Source: Rhizobium altiplani
Lineage (GTDB): Bacteria > Pseudomonadota > Alphaproteobacteria > Rhizobiales > Rhizobiaceae
Length of the DNA stretch: 64,000 nucleotides
Direction: 5' to 3'
Assembly (NCBI RefSeq): GCF_001542405.1
Contig: NZ_LNCD01000123.1
Span: 64,501 to 128,500 of the forward strand
Shown here in pieces: positions 34,970-44,700 of this stretch. A program made the position numbers and the translations under genes. The notes under the pieces were generated by a model that saw nothing but the letters and a program-made list of their open reading frames with translations, searched no databases and was not told the origin of the DNA. Each line of letters opens with the position of its first letter. Position 1 is the stretch's first letter.

Positions 34970-37900
34970 TTATCCGACCGGATATCCCTCGTCGGGATCG
35001 GTGACTTCGCGTCCATTGATGATCACATCATAACCTCTCGGATGGGACGATTTTGAGACCGAAATGAGGTATTTAGCACCTGCGCGTTCAATCTCGGCGG
35101 AGAAGCCGTCCCATGTGCTTGCCAGTGCGGGACGCACGTACAAGCGGCCATCCCTCACCCGGATGCCGAGGATGCCCTCGATCACCGCGCGATAGAGCCA
35201 ACCGGCCGAGCCGGTATACCAGGTCCAACCGCCGCGCCCGCTAAGCGCGCCCTCACCGTAGACGTCAGCCGCGATGATGTAGGGTTCGACGCGATAGTGT
35301 TCCGCCGAAGCCGGATCGCGCGCATGGCTGATCGGATTGAGCAGATCGAAGCAACGCAGGGCATCATCGCCGCGGCCAAGTTCAGCCAGTGCCAGCACAA
35401 CCCAGGTCGCGGCATGGGTGTATTGCCCGCCGTTTTCACGAACACCCGGCGGGTAGGCCTTGATGTAACCAGGATCCTTAGCCGAGTTTGCGAAGGGCGG
35501 CGTGAAGAGCCGGATGATCCGCGCTTCCGGATCGACCAATTTCTCCAGCACGGAATTCATCGCCTTCGCCGAGTGCGCCGGATCTCCCTCCCCTGATAGC
35601 ACGCTCCAGGATTGGGCGATGGAATCGATCTGGCATTCGAGGCTTTCCTTGGAGCCAAGCAAGCTGCCGTCGTCGAACGTGCCACGCCGGTAGTGAGCGC
35701 CATCCCAGGCAACGGTCTCGAGTGCGGCCTTGAGGGTGGTCAGGTGCTGGGTCCACCGCTCGACGCGCGCCTTGTCGCCGCGCTCTTCCGCATATGCCGA
35801 GAACGAACGGAGCGCGCCTGCCAGGAACCAGCCAAGCCAGACACTGGTGCCCTCCCCGCCAATGCCGACACGGTTCATGCCGTCGTTCCAATCGCCTCCG
35901 AGGAAGAGCGGCAGGCCGTTCTTGCCTGTTCGGGCGATGGCGAGATCGAGCGCGAGGGCCGCGTGTTCGTAAACGCTCACCTTGTCTTCGGAGACTTCCG
36001 GCAGATAGAAGGAGTCGTGCTGCCCTTCGAGGAGTGCCGGCCCTTCCAGGAAAGCGAGCTGTTCGTCGAGGACTCTCTTGTCTCCCGTAACGCTGCAATA
36101 GTGATGGATCGCGTAAGCGAGCCAAACCACATCGTCTGAAATCATCGTCCGAACGCCGGCACCAGTGCCTGGCAGCCACCAGTGCTGCACATCCCCCTCG
36201 CGGAACTGACGCGAGGCGGCATTCAGGATCTGCTTGCGAGCGATCGACGGCTCATGGATGACGAATGCCAACGTATCCTGCAGCTGGTCGCGGAAGCCGA
36301 AGGCGCCGCTTGCCTGGTAGAAGGCCGTGCGCGCCATGATGCGGCAGCCGAGGCTCTGGTATGGGAGCCACGTGTTGATCAGATTGTTCATGCCCTGATC
36401 GGGCGTGGAAACCTGCACCTTTCCGGTGAACGCCTGCCAGAAGGCACGATTTGCCTGGACAACATCGTCAAAGGCGACCTTGCGGATATCGTTGATCACC
36501 GCCCGCGCTTCCGCCTTCGTCTTCGTATCGCCGAGGAAGAAGCAGACGTCGCGCTCCTCGTCCGGTGCGATCTCGATATCGAACGCCAGAACCGCTGCCG
36601 GGTCGCCGTCGAGTTCTGTAGCGCCTGAAAGGCTGGTTCCCAAGCTCAATGCACGCGGTGCCTGGATCGTACCTGTCTTGCCGATGAATTCCCGGCGGCT
36701 GGCTGTAAAGCTCGATGGTTTCTCGCTGGCCACAAAGAAAGCGACACGACCGGAATAGTCGATGCTGTAGTTATTGCTTGCAAACAGCGCACCGGTTTCC
36801 GCGTCGTGTTCCGAGAGGATGAACGGTGCGGACCTTTGCGAATTGTTGCCGAGAATCCATTCGACGTAGCCGTAGATCCGCAGCTTTCTTGGTTTGGAGC
36901 CGGTATTGCGTAGCCGGATTCGCTGCAACTTAACCGGTTTCTCGCGATCGACGGTCTGCGTAACCTCGAGTGCGATCTCGTTCTGGACGCTGGAGAAGGC
37001 CGAATAGCCCAGACCATGTCGCGCTTCGAATCGTATGTCTTGGCGATCCGAGAGGTTTGCGAACGGGGTCATGACGGCGCCGCTATCTTGATCGACGACG
37101 TAGATCGCTTCACCGGCGCGGTTGATGACTGCATCATTCGACCACGACGTCAGCTGATAATCGCGGGAGTTTGCGCTCCAGGTGAATCCCGCACCTTCCG
37201 CGGAGACATGGAAGCCGAACTTTTCGTTCGAGATTACATTGATCCACGGATGCGGCGTTGCGTGGCCCCCGGGAAGGCGCACGACGTATTCGCGACCGTC
37301 GCCGGCAAAACCGCCGATGCCGTTCCAGTAGTTGAGATCGCCTTCTTCCTCGATGACCACCTTCGATGGCCGTGCGGCCGGTTTCGGGGCGCTCCGCTTG
37401 ATTGACGTCCTCGTGCGATCGGCGCGCTCCAGTTCCTGCTGCTCTTCCTTGCTTGGAGAAAAGAGTGCGGCGGCACGATTGATCTGATCGATAATCTTGC
37501 CGTTCTTGGCATGGAGCGTCACGCGGGAGGCCGAGATCAGCGCGTGATACGTCGATTCTTCCATCAGATCCTTGCGGACCGTGAAGATGTGCTGGCGCAA
37601 GCCATCGGCCTGACCCAAGCGGCGGACATTCTCGGCCATCTGGTCGACGGCGTGCTGCATGTCCTGTGCGTAGGACGACGCCCGCTCGTTCATGATAACC
37701 AAGTCGGCGGTGACGCCGCGCGAGCGCAGGTATTCCTGCGCAAGCAAGGCCTCCCTGACGATTTCGAGATCCATGTCATCGTTGACGCGCAACGTGAAGA
37801 TCGGGAAATCGCCTGAAATCGCAAGCGGCCAAAGCGACGACTGCGACTGCATCCCGGCCGCGACCGCGGCAGCATCGGCTCGCAGATACATATCCGGATA

Positions 37901-40900
37901 AACCAGGTGGCGGCCGAGGTGCTGGAAGGCTGCTGCCTGCTGCGACGTGACACCGACGTGGCGCATCTGCACCTGCGTGCGGGTCCAGGCCTGGACGAGC
38001 TCGTTGTTGAAGGCGTCGGCGTGGCGGTACCGATCAACTGCCTGGTCCACCTCATTGCGGCTCGGGGCGGCAATGGTCCAGAAAGTGACAGTGACCTTCT
38101 TGCCGGGCGGTACGCGGACGGTGCGACGAAGCGAGAGCACCGGATCAAGGGTGAAGCCGTCCGTGCCGGAAAGGGTCGCGCCCGGGTCGAAGGCAGCAGC
38201 GTTTGCGAGGCTGCGTCCCCGTCCGAGGAACTTGCGGCGATCGGTTTCGAATTCCGTGTCCCGCGTCGAGCCGGAGTTGTCGACGATAAGGTGGGCAACG
38301 GCCATATTCGGCTCGTTCGGATCGCGCTTGTTGCGCTCGACCCGGATGACGTCACCACGCTTGCCGATCTCCGTCTTAACAAACATCCGGGCAAATGCCG
38401 GATGGGCGTTATCGACATCGTCCGTCGCCAGAACCGGTTCGAGATACGACGTCACCTCGATGAAGCGATCTTCCGTTCCGGTGTTGACGAGCGTCAGGCG
38501 TCGAGCCTCGGCATCATGCTCGGTCGCAACGATGCATTCGACTTCGCTGGTGATATCTCCGACAGTCTTGGTGAACTCCGCCTTTTCGTCGGCGAAGAGA
38601 ACTTTAGCTTGTTCGCCTTCGACACTCTTTGGCTCCGTCGTTGTCGACCACCATTCGTTGGTCGCCGTATCGCGAAGGAAGATAAAGGTGCCCCAGCGAT
38701 CCTCTGTCGGATCGGCTTTCCAGCGGGCGACCGACTGGCCGTTCCACCGCGAATAACCGGCGCCTGTTGCGGTCAGCATCAGCGAGTAGTGGCCGTTCGA
38801 GAGGAAGACCAGCTCGCGATCGCGCGAGGCGGGGTCGTAGATCTTGCGCAGTTCAGGGCGCAAGAGATCGTCCTGGATGCTGGCTGGGGTATCGGACTCG
38901 TGCTTGCCGCTCATGACCGGAATATCCCTCGGTGCCTTCTCTTGCAGAAGGAGCTCGGCAGCCTCGATCACTGGATCCGAGTGGAATAGTTCGCGCAGAT
39001 GGCCGTTGAAGGCAACGTTCGCGACAGCGGCGATCGACATGCCGTGGTGGTGAGCATAATAGTTATAGACGACCGCGCAAGTCTTGCCTTCCGGCAGGCG
39101 CGTCGGCGTAAAGTCCACGGCATCGTGGAAGCCGAACTTGCCGAGCGCGCCGAGCTTGCGCAGACGCTGCAGGTTCTCCAGCGCCGCGTCAGGATCGTAC
39201 TGGCTGGCAAGGATCGACGCATAGGGCGCGATGACTGCGTTGTGGCCGAGGCCACGCTTCAGGCCGAGCGACGGTACGCCGAAGTTGGTGTACTGGTAAT
39301 TCAGGTTATGGTCGCGGGCATTGAAGGCCGCTTCTGAAATACCCCACGGAATCCCCAGCTTGCGCGCATGGTTCATCTGCTCGACCACGACCAGATTGTT
39401 GGTCTGGTTGAGGATACCGCCGCCACGCTCCTGCATGACGAGCGGTGGCATGAGGTATTCGAACATCGAGCCGGACCAGGAGACAAGCGCACCGCGCGAG
39501 CCAACCGGGACGACCTGGCGGCCGAGGCGGTACCAATGTTCCGTCGGCAGATCGCCCTTGGCGATACCGAACAGGCTGGTGAGCCGGCATTCCGACGCCA
39601 GGAGGTCGTAGCAGGCCTGATCGAGTTCACCGCTTTCCACGCGATATCCGATCGAGAGCAGGCGTCGCTCAGGTCTGAACAGGAAGCCGAAATCCATCGA
39701 GAAGGCGAGGTCACGGGCCTTGTCGCGCAAGGCAATCAGGCGCGGACGCAACGCATCGATGTTGGACAGATCGAAGGTGCTGTCTGAAATGTGGGCTTCG
39801 CAGACCTTGACCAGAGACTCCGCCCAGCGCGTGACTTCGGCGCTCAGCGCAGACTTCACCTCGTGATCGAGGTTGGCCGCGAGCTTCTGAATGTCGCGCG
39901 CCAGTACGGCCAGGTTGATGATGCGGATGGATGCGAACTCATGCTCGCGCTTGACCGCAGCCAGCGCATTCTGGAAGCCGATGATCCGTTCCTCCAGGCG
40001 ACGGCGCAGCGGACGGACCGTCTTGCGATCGTCCGGCAGCTCCGACAGCACTTCCGCGAGGATGCCGGCAGTATCGCCGACGCCATCGAGATTGCCCTGC
40101 ATATGCGCCGAAGGCGCTTCCGCCCAGTTGCGGCAGGCAGACGAGATCGCGATGAGGTGGCCGGCGAGGTTGCCGCTGTCGACGGCGGAAACATAACGCG
40201 GTCCAAGCGTCTCCAGCGTATCCGTGTGGTACCAGTTGAAGAGATGCCCGCGGAATTTCTCCATCTTGTCGATTGTTGCGATCGTCTGTTCGAGCCGCTC
40301 GATGGTTTCCTCAAAGGAAAACCAACCGAAATGGCGGCCCGAGACGACCGACAGCAGATAGACCCCGATGTTGGTCGGCGACGTGCGCGTCGCCACGATC
40401 ACGTGCGGCGTTTCCTGAACGTTGTCCGGCGGTAGATAGTTCTGCTCGGCGGTGGTGAACGTCGCGAAATAGCGCCAGGTGCGGCGCGCGATCTTGCGGA
40501 GCTCGCTGGAAACGGAATCGGCAACCTCAAGCCGGTCCTCGGTCTCGGCGGACTGGCTAACATAGTAGGCGACCAGCGGCGAGATGATCCACAGGAACGC
40601 GAAAGGAACGCCGACGAGGTAGGCGTTGTCGCCGGAGAGGGCCGCGAAACCGAGTGCGAGGAGGGCCAGCACCGGCGCGTGCCACATTGCCTTGTAGTAA
40701 GACGGGATCGTTCCCTGCTTGCCGGCCTGGACGCTCGCTGCCGTTCGCCACTGAAGCATCAGTTTGTGGCTGAAAAGCAGGCGATAGAGCGAGCGACCGA
40801 TGGCATCAGCCATCATGCAAGCGGAATCGGCGATGAACACGATCCGCAAGGCTACCTGAGCGTTGGCCGCGCGAATATCGGACCAGACCGTGTAAAGGTG

Positions 40901-43489
40901 AGCACTGGCGACGATATCGCTGCTGCGTGGAATGATGCCGTGGATCAGCGAGAGGGTTGGAGCGACGAAAAGGCAGAAAATCAAGAGGATCTGCCAGACG
41001 AGCGCGCCGAGCGGGCTCATGAAATACCAGCCGAGCACCGAAGCGAAGAACCATGCGATCGGCGTCAAAGAGCGCCGCAGGTTATCGAACATCTTCCAGC
41101 GGCCGAGCCCGGTCACACCGTGCGTCGGGTTGAACATGTACGGCAGCAGCTGCCAGTCGCCACGCGCCCAGCGATGCTGGCGCGACGTCTCGACCTCGTA
41201 GCGGGTCGGGAAATCTTCGACGAGTTCTAGATCGGTGACGAGCGCGCACCGGGCCATCGAGCCCTCGAGCAAATCGTGGCTGAGCACCGAGTTTTCCTCG
41301 ATGCGACCCTTCAAGGATCCTTCGAAGGCGTCGACATGATAGAGGCCCTTGCCGGTGAACGTGCCCTCACCTGCCAGATCCTGATAGACGTCGGAGACGG
41401 TGAAGACGTATGGGTCGAGGCCGCGGTTGATCGAGAAGACACGTTGGAAGACCGATGCATCCTTGCCTGTTGTCAGCGATGGGGTGACACGCGGCTGCAG
41501 CACGCCGTAGCCGCTTTCGACGCGGCCCGTGGCCGGATTGATGACCGGACGGTTGATCGGATGGTAAAGCTTGCCAGCGAGCTTCGTGACCGTATCGCGC
41601 ATGAGGCGGGTGTCGGCATCGAGCGTCATCACGTACTGAATGTTTGCCGGTACGATATTTGCACCGGGAAGGTAAGTCGTATCGCGGTCGCCGCGAAGCA
41701 GCAGGTTCAATTCGTGCAGCTTGCCGCGCTTGCGCTCCCATCCCATCCAGGCGCCCTCGGATGGATTGTAAAGACGACGGCGGTGCAAGAGGTAGAAGCG
41801 CGTCTTGCCATCGAAGGCATAGCGTGCCGAGAGGTTCGCGACCTCGCGGCGGGCATAGTCCAGAACCTCGAGATCGGCCGAGGTTTCTTCGACCTGGCTA
41901 TCCGGCCAGTCGCTGAGCAGTGCAAAGTAGATTTCGCCGCGCGGGTTGGCGAGGTAATGAACTTCCAGATTGCGGACCAGTTCATCGACGCTGTCGCGGT
42001 TCGAGATGAGGCAGGGAACGACCAGAAGCGTACGGGCTTCCTCGGGGATGCCCTCCTTGAACTCGTAGCCGACCAAGCGGGCCGGCGTGACGAAGAACGA
42101 CAGCACGGTGTTGAAGAGACCGGTTGCTCCTTCGGAAGCCGGAAGGGAGAACATGATCAGCAGGATTGCGATCTCAAGCGGTCCCATGCCCGCATGCGCC
42201 ATGAACTTCCCAACAATCGCCATGGCGATGATGGTGAGCAGGATCACCGGAACGGCGATCGACAGCCAATTGAATCGGCGGACCGTGCGGACGAAATGCT
42301 GCGTCAGCGTTGGGCGATAGTTCGACCGTGCTTCGAGCTTGGGTCTTTGTGCGCCGGTCAGGAAGCCACCGACGTTCGGTTCGTGCGGTTGTGGCTCGTC
42401 GGAGGCCTTTGCCTCCTCGGTCATGTCGAGCGCCAGCTGGGCGATCTCCATTTCCGAGAGCTGCGAGCGCTTGGCCAGTTTTTCGATCTGCTTGCGATAT
42501 TTGTTGCGTGAGCCGGAATCGAGATCGCCGTAGTCGGAATGATCCCAGAGCAGCTTGTCGACGTGGCTGACCTGTTCAACCCAGACCGACCACTCGGTGT
42601 CGTCGATCTCGCGAAGGCTGCGAATGATGTTGCCCATCGTGACGTTGCCGGAGGACAGGCGGCTGTGCTCCGCCATCGTCGTCTCTTCGGTGTCGCGACC
42701 GAGCGCTTCAAGGCGTTCGTCCAGCCATGCAATCGCCACGCTCGACGCCTGGGAGCCATCGCGCATGCGGTAGAGGAACTGCGTCGCGAAGGTATTGTCT
42801 TCGGCGAGCGACTCGAGCGATCTGAGATAGTCGGCCGCCTGTGCCGGCTCGGTCAGCCGCACAAGCTCATCTGCAGCCTCATTGGCGCGCCGGCGCATCC
42901 GGCGGCTGCGTTCGACGCGGATCGAAATGCGGCGCAGGTTTTCAACGAGCACGTAGCGCACGAGCGACGGCAGGGCCCAGAGCTCACCGATCCTCAGCGT
43001 TTCACCCTGCTGGAAGCCATCGACGAGGGCCGTCAGGCTTTCCTGCGAAATCGTGCTTTGAGTGTGGGCAACATAAAGCCAAGCCAACGCCAGGGTGCGT
43101 GGGATCTGGACGCCGTTCACGTTGATCGTCGGCAGTTCCCGATAGAAGCGCCGCGGGAAATCGCGACGGATCTCTTGGATCGCTTCCTCAACGATGTAGT
43201 GGTTATCGAGCAGCCATTCCGCCGCGGGGGTGATCGTTTCCCCGGATTCCACGTCCGTTGCCGTGGTGCGGTAGACCCGCAGGATCTCCTTCTCGTTTTC
43301 CTTATGCCGCGCGAAGAAATCGAAGGGCGCAAAGGCGGGCAGCGAGTCGACGCCGCGGGCGGCCACGGTGGCGGCCATCGCCTTGATGTTCTCGATGGAA
43401 AGGTAGGTCGAGCGGATCGAGTCGTTGTGGTCGATCTGCTTCGGTTCGGACTCGCGGGACGGGCTCGGAGACGTGGCGGAAATTGACAT
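34970..43489 (-). CDS. ndvB: Cyclic beta-1,2-glucan synthase NdvB/ChvB
   Basis: Inner-membrane enzyme that initiates, elongates, phosphorolyses and cyclises periplasmic cyclic beta-1,2-glucans needed for osmoadaptation and for plant infection by rhizobia and agrobacteria. From ATG 43489 it has 2839 residues, the expected size. After a helical N-terminal part come membrane segments near residues 420–480, the GT84 glycosyltransferase region (TLDADTRLMRD, GKGLYHVDAFEG, ETSRQHRWARGDWQLLPY) and further membrane segments near 800–980. The large C-terminal half has two carbohydrate-binding/GH94-like parts ending in the phosphorylase domain (FLGGDWNDGMNRVG, YTHAATWVVLALAELG). ATG 43564 would add 25 residues. 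It is intact, with no frameshift. Confidence 0.96.
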   Translation of the reverse strand: MSISATSPSPSRESEPKQIDHNDSIRSTYLSIENIKAMAATVAARGVDSLPAFAPFDFFARHKENEKEILRVYRTTATDVESGETITPAAEWLLDNHYIVEEAIQEIRRDFPRRFYRELPTINVNGVQIPRTLALAWLYVAHTQSTISQESLTALVDGFQQGETLRIGELWALPSLVRYVLVENLRRISIRVERSRRMRRRANEAADELVRLTEPAQAADYLRSLESLAEDNTFATQFLYRMRDGSQASSVAIAWLDERLEALGRDTEETTMAEHSRLSSGNVTMGNIIRSLREIDDTEWSVWVEQVSHVDKLLWDHSDYGDLDSGSRNKYRKQIEKLAKRSQLSEMEIAQLALDMTEEAKASDEPQPHEPNVGGFLTGAQRPKLEARSNYRPTLTQHFVRTVRRFNWLSIAVPVILLTIIAMAIVGKFMAHAGMGPLEIAILLIMFSLPASEGATGLFNTVLSFFVTPARLVGYEFKEGIPEEARTLLVVPCLISNRDSVDELVRNLEVHYLANPRGEIYFALLSDWPDSQVEETSADLEVLDYARREVANLSARYAFDGKTRFYLLHRRRLYNPSEGAWMGWERKRGKLHELNLLLRGDRDTTYLPGANIVPANIQYVMTLDADTRLMRDTVTKLAGKLYHPINRPVINPATGRVESGYGVLQPRVTPSLTTGKDASVFQRVFSINRGLDPYVFTVSDVYQDLAGEGTFTGKGLYHVDAFEGSLKGRIEENSVLSHDLLEGSMARCALVTDLELVEDFPTRYEVETSRQHRWARGDWQLLPYMFNPTHGVTGLGRWKMFDNLRRSLTPIAWFFASVLGWYFMSPLGALVWQILLIFCLFVAPTLSLIHGIIPRSSDIVASAHLYTVWSDIRAANAQVALRIVFIADSACMMADAIGRSLYRLLFSHKLMLQWRTAASVQAGKQGTIPSYYKAMWHAPVLALLALGFAALSGDNAYLVGVPFAFLWIISPLVAYYVSQSAETEDRLEVADSVSSELRKIARRTWRYFATFTTAEQNYLPPDNVQETPHVIVATRTSPTNIGVYLLSVVSGRHFGWFSFEETIERLEQTIATIDKMEKFRGHLFNWYHTDTLETLGPRYVSAVDSGNLAGHLIAISSACRNWAEAPSAHMQGNLDGVGDTAGILAEVLSELPDDRKTVRPLRRRLEERIIGFQNALAAVKREHEFASIRIINLAVLARDIQKLAANLDHEVKSALSAEVTRWAESLVKVCEAHISDSTFDLSNIDALRPRLIALRDKARDLAFSMDFGFLFRPERRLLSIGYRVESGELDQACYDLLASECRLTSLFGIAKGDLPTEHWYRLGRQVVPVGSRGALVSWSGSMFEYLMPPLVMQERGGGILNQTNNLVVVEQMNHARKLGIPWGISEAAFNARDHNLNYQYTNFGVPSLGLKRGLGHNAVIAPYASILASQYDPDAALENLQRLRKLGALGKFGFHDAVDFTPTRLPEGKTCAVVYNYYAHHHGMSIAAVANVAFNGHLRELFHSDPVIEAAELLLQEKAPRDIPVMSGKHESDTPASIQDDLLRPELRKIYDPASRDRELVFLSNGHYSLMLTATGAGYSRWNGQSVARWKADPTEDRWGTFIFLRDTATNEWWSTTTEPKSVEGEQAKVLFADEKAEFTKTVGDITSEVECIVATEHDAEARRLTLVNTGTEDRFIEVTSYLEPVLATDDVDNAHPAFARMFVKTEIGKRGDVIRVERNKRDPNEPNMAVAHLIVDNSGSTRDTEFETDRRKFLGRGRSLANAAAFDPGATLSGTDGFTLDPVLSLRRTVRVPPGKKVTVTFWTIAAPSRNEVDQAVDRYRHADAFNNELVQAWTRTQVQMRHVGVTSQQAAAFQHLGRHLVYPDMYLRADAAAVAAGMQSQSSLWPLAISGDFPIFTLRVNDDMDLEIVREALLAQEYLRSRGVTADLVIMNERASSYAQDMQHAVDQMAENVRRLGQADGLRQHIFTVRKDLMEESTYHALISASRVTLHAKNGKIIDQINRAAALFSPSKEEQQELERADRTRTSIKRSAPKPAARPSKVVIEEEGDLNYWNGIGGFAGDGREYVVRLPGGHATPHPWINVISNEKFGFHVSAEGAGFTWSANSRDYQLTSWSNDAVINRAGEAIYVVDQDSGAVMTPFANLSDRQDIRFEARHGLGYSAFSSVQNEIALEVTQTVDREKPVKLQRIRLRNTGSKPRKLRIYGYVEWILGNNSQRSAPFILSEHDAETGALFASNNYSIDYSGRVAFFVASEKPSSFTASRREFIGKTGTIQAPRALSLGTSLSGATELDGDPAAVLAFDIEIAPDEERDVCFFLGDTKTKAEARAVINDIRKVAFDDVVQANRAFWQAFTGKVQVSTPDQGMNNLINTWLPYQSLGCRIMARTAFYQASGAFGFRDQLQDTLAFVIHEPSIARKQILNAASRQFREGDVQHWWLPGTGAGVRTMISDDVVWLAYAIHHYCSVTGDKRVLDEQLAFLEGPALLEGQHDSFYLPEVSEDKVSVYEHAALALDLAIARTGKNGLPLFLGGDWNDGMNRVGIGGEGTSVWLGWFLAGALRSFSAYAEERGDKARVERWTQHLTTLKAALETVAWDGAHYRRGTFDDGSLLGSKESLECQIDSIAQSWSVLSGEGDPAHSAKAMNSVLEKLVDPEARIIRLFTPPFANSAKDPGYIKAYPPGVRENGGQYTHAATWVVLALAELGRGDDALRCFDLLNPISHARDPASAEHYRVEPYIIAADVYGEGALSGRGGWTWYTGSAGWLYRAVIEGILGIRVRDGRLYVRPALASTWDGFSAEIERAGAKYLISVSKSSHPRGYDVIINGREVTDPDEGYPVG

Positions 43490-43790
43490 GGGTTCGGTTC
43501 TGGATCCAAGCAAAGTTATGATGATTTGCGTAGCCTTTTGCACTGCCAAATATGACTGCCGCATGAACAGCGCCGGGGTTCCTTGATCCCGGACAACACA
43601 ATCAAAACGACCATCAACCGACGATGCGAATCGGTTTAAACGCGACCTGTGTGGGCTATGTGCGTAAACGGCTCCGCTGCGCCCTCCACCCTTCTGGAGC
43701 CATTCCGGGAAAGTTGGACACCATTGCGATAATTCAAGTCAAGATGTTTCAAAGGATGCGGAGCTCGTTCGGCCAATCTCGCGCGCCGAC
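43490..43790. other. Intergenic region upstream of ndvB
   Basis: About 300 bases between the ndvB start and the terminator of the DUF1328 gene. It should hold the ndvB promoter; on the minus strand CTTGACTTGAATTATCG (near 43743–43727) offers −35-like boxes but no convincing −10. I see no gene here; open frames crossing it on the plus strand run on as antisense of DUF1328. Confidence 0.5.
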
Positions 43791-43820
43791 AAAAAAACCG
43801 GCGCTCAAGAGCGCCGGCTT
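43791..43820 (-). terminator. Intrinsic terminator of the DUF1328 gene
   Basis: CCGGCGCTC (43798–43806) pairs with GAGCGCCGG (43809–43817). Read on the minus strand the stem is followed by seven T residues (43797–43791), a textbook Rho-independent terminator 23 bases after the DUF1328 stop. Confidence 0.9.
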
Positions 43821-43842
43821 TAAGCTCCTATATTATTCGTCC

Positions 43843-44007
43843 TCAGGTGCGACGCATGAGGCGCATGACCAGCGAGACAACGAAAAGGATCAGGAACAGG
43901 AAGAAAAGAACCTGGGCGATGGATGCGGATGCACCTGCAATACCGCCGAAGCCCAATACGCCGGCAATGAGCGCCACTACGAGAAATACGAGTGCATAGT
44001 AAAGCAT
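43843..44007 (-). CDS. DUF1328 family small membrane protein (YtjA-like)
   Basis: 54 residues: two hydrophobic segments (about 4–24 and 31–49), the first containing ALIAGVLGFGGIAG and ending at ASASIAQ, the second LFFLFLILFVVSLVMRLM. This is the DUF1328/YtjA pattern, a tiny inner-membrane protein often linked to stress response; function unknown. ATG 44007 has GGAG a few bases upstream, and the gene has its own strong terminator, so it is probably a single-gene unit. Confidence 0.85.
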   Translation of the reverse strand: MLYYALVFLVVALIAGVLGFGGIAGASASIAQVLFFLFLILFVVSLVMRLMRRT

Positions 44008-44095
44008 GGCGATCTCCTTTGTTTTTGCTGCTCAAATAACGGCAGGTCGTCTTATTGGTTCCGTTGGAACTTCAGGCCCGCTGGATCCGTCAACG

Positions 44096-44124
44096 AAAAA
44101 GGCGCGCCGAGGTGGACGCGCCTT
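44096..44124 (-). terminator. Probable terminator on the minus strand
   Basis: AAGGCGCG (44099–44106) pairs with CGCGCCTT (44117–44124) around a 10-base loop; on the minus strand a run of T follows (44100–44096). It implies a transcript coming from the right, ending before DUF1328, although only a doubtful small frame lies there. Confidence 0.65.
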
Positions 44125-44149
44125 CAAAAAAACCTGGGAAAAAGCCGCT

Positions 44150-44251
44150 CTAAAATGCATGGAAGAGATAGAGCAGAATAATCACTGGGATCAAGCTGAA
44201 TCTTGCCGCGCCTCGTGGCCGGCCGCGCAGTCTGCGCGGGACGATACTGAT
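44150..44251 (-). other. Short open frame with hydrophobic tail, no normal start codon
   Basis: 33 codons open between TAA (44254–44252) and TAG (44152–44150). The N-terminal part is Arg/Pro-rich and the end reads ARFSLIPVIILLYLFHAF, a likely membrane helix. An ATG stands directly before the TAA (ATG TAA). There is no in-frame ATG, GTG or TTG before the helix. It could be the remnant of a tiny membrane-protein gene whose start has been lost, or coincidence; the terminator just downstream argues that something here is transcribed. Confidence 0.3.
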
Positions 44252-44406
44252 TTACATGAGCGTGCGGGATACCCAGATCTGCCATGTGCTGCCTCCGTTT
44301 TCTCCGCTTTTCTTTTTGTAGATCGTATTTTTGTATTTTCTCTATCTGATAGGTAGAGATAAAATTCTGTCCTGCCAGGGGAGTGTAAAAAATCCGCCTC
44401 TGGTGA
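44252..44406. other. AT-rich intergenic stretch with a hairpin
   Basis: No gene seen. TCTCTATC (44339–44346) pairs with GGTAGAGA (44352–44359), eight pairs with one G-U, in an AT-rich setting, 47 bases after the stop of the 64-codon gene; it may close that transcript although no clear T-run follows. Confidence 0.4.
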
Positions 44407-44601
44407 TTAGACGAGGGTTCGCCAAGCCCAAAGCAAGGAACGGTCCTCTATCGCACCCGGGTGCGGCTTGACCGTTGCCACCTGTGTTTCCAAAAGCCGC
44501 CGATCCTTCTCCGCGGGAATGGATGTCGTGGTTGCAGCTTCTCTATCGGTCTTGGCCGGGGGGTGCAGGTATCCCATGGTCATGCCGCCGAGAAAAAACA
44601 T
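44407..44601 (-). CDS. Hypothetical 64-residue protein
   Basis: I do not recognise this protein. It begins MFFLGGMTMGYLHPP, then a charged, Thr/Glu/Arg-rich middle, and ends RSLLWAWRTLV. There is no clear membrane segment or motif. Evidence that it is real: ATG 44601 has GGAG 7 bases upstream, and a good sigma-70-type promoter (44644–44671) lies at the right distance. The gene is isolated between DUF1328 and the dipeptide transporter. Confidence 0.5.
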   Translation of the reverse strand: MFFLGGMTMGYLHPPAKTDREAATTTSIPAEKDRRLLETQVATVKPHPGAIEDRSLLWAWRTLV

Positions 44602-44643
44602 GCCTGATCTCCATGATCACGAAAATTAACGGGCGTTAACGGG

Positions 44644-44671
44644 ATCATGACAGAAGTAAGGCGAGTGTCAA
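44644..44671 (-). promoter_or_regulatory. Sigma-70-type promoter for the 64-residue gene
   Basis: On the minus strand TTGACA (44671–44666, perfect −35) is followed after 16 bases by CATGAT (44649–44644). The predicted transcript start is about 35 bases upstream of the ATG at 44601. Confidence 0.55.
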
Positions 44672-44700
44672 TAGTCTAGTTGAATGGTCGTGTTTTAGCT

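Noticed and set aside
43624..44181. 185-codon plus-strand frame after ndvB
   Set aside because: It runs antisense through the DUF1328 gene and its terminator; the acidic low-complexity segment is the reverse of the membrane helices.
44626..44639. Paired TTAA boxes resembling a CtrA site
   Set aside because: The spacing is six bases, not the required seven, and there is no other support.
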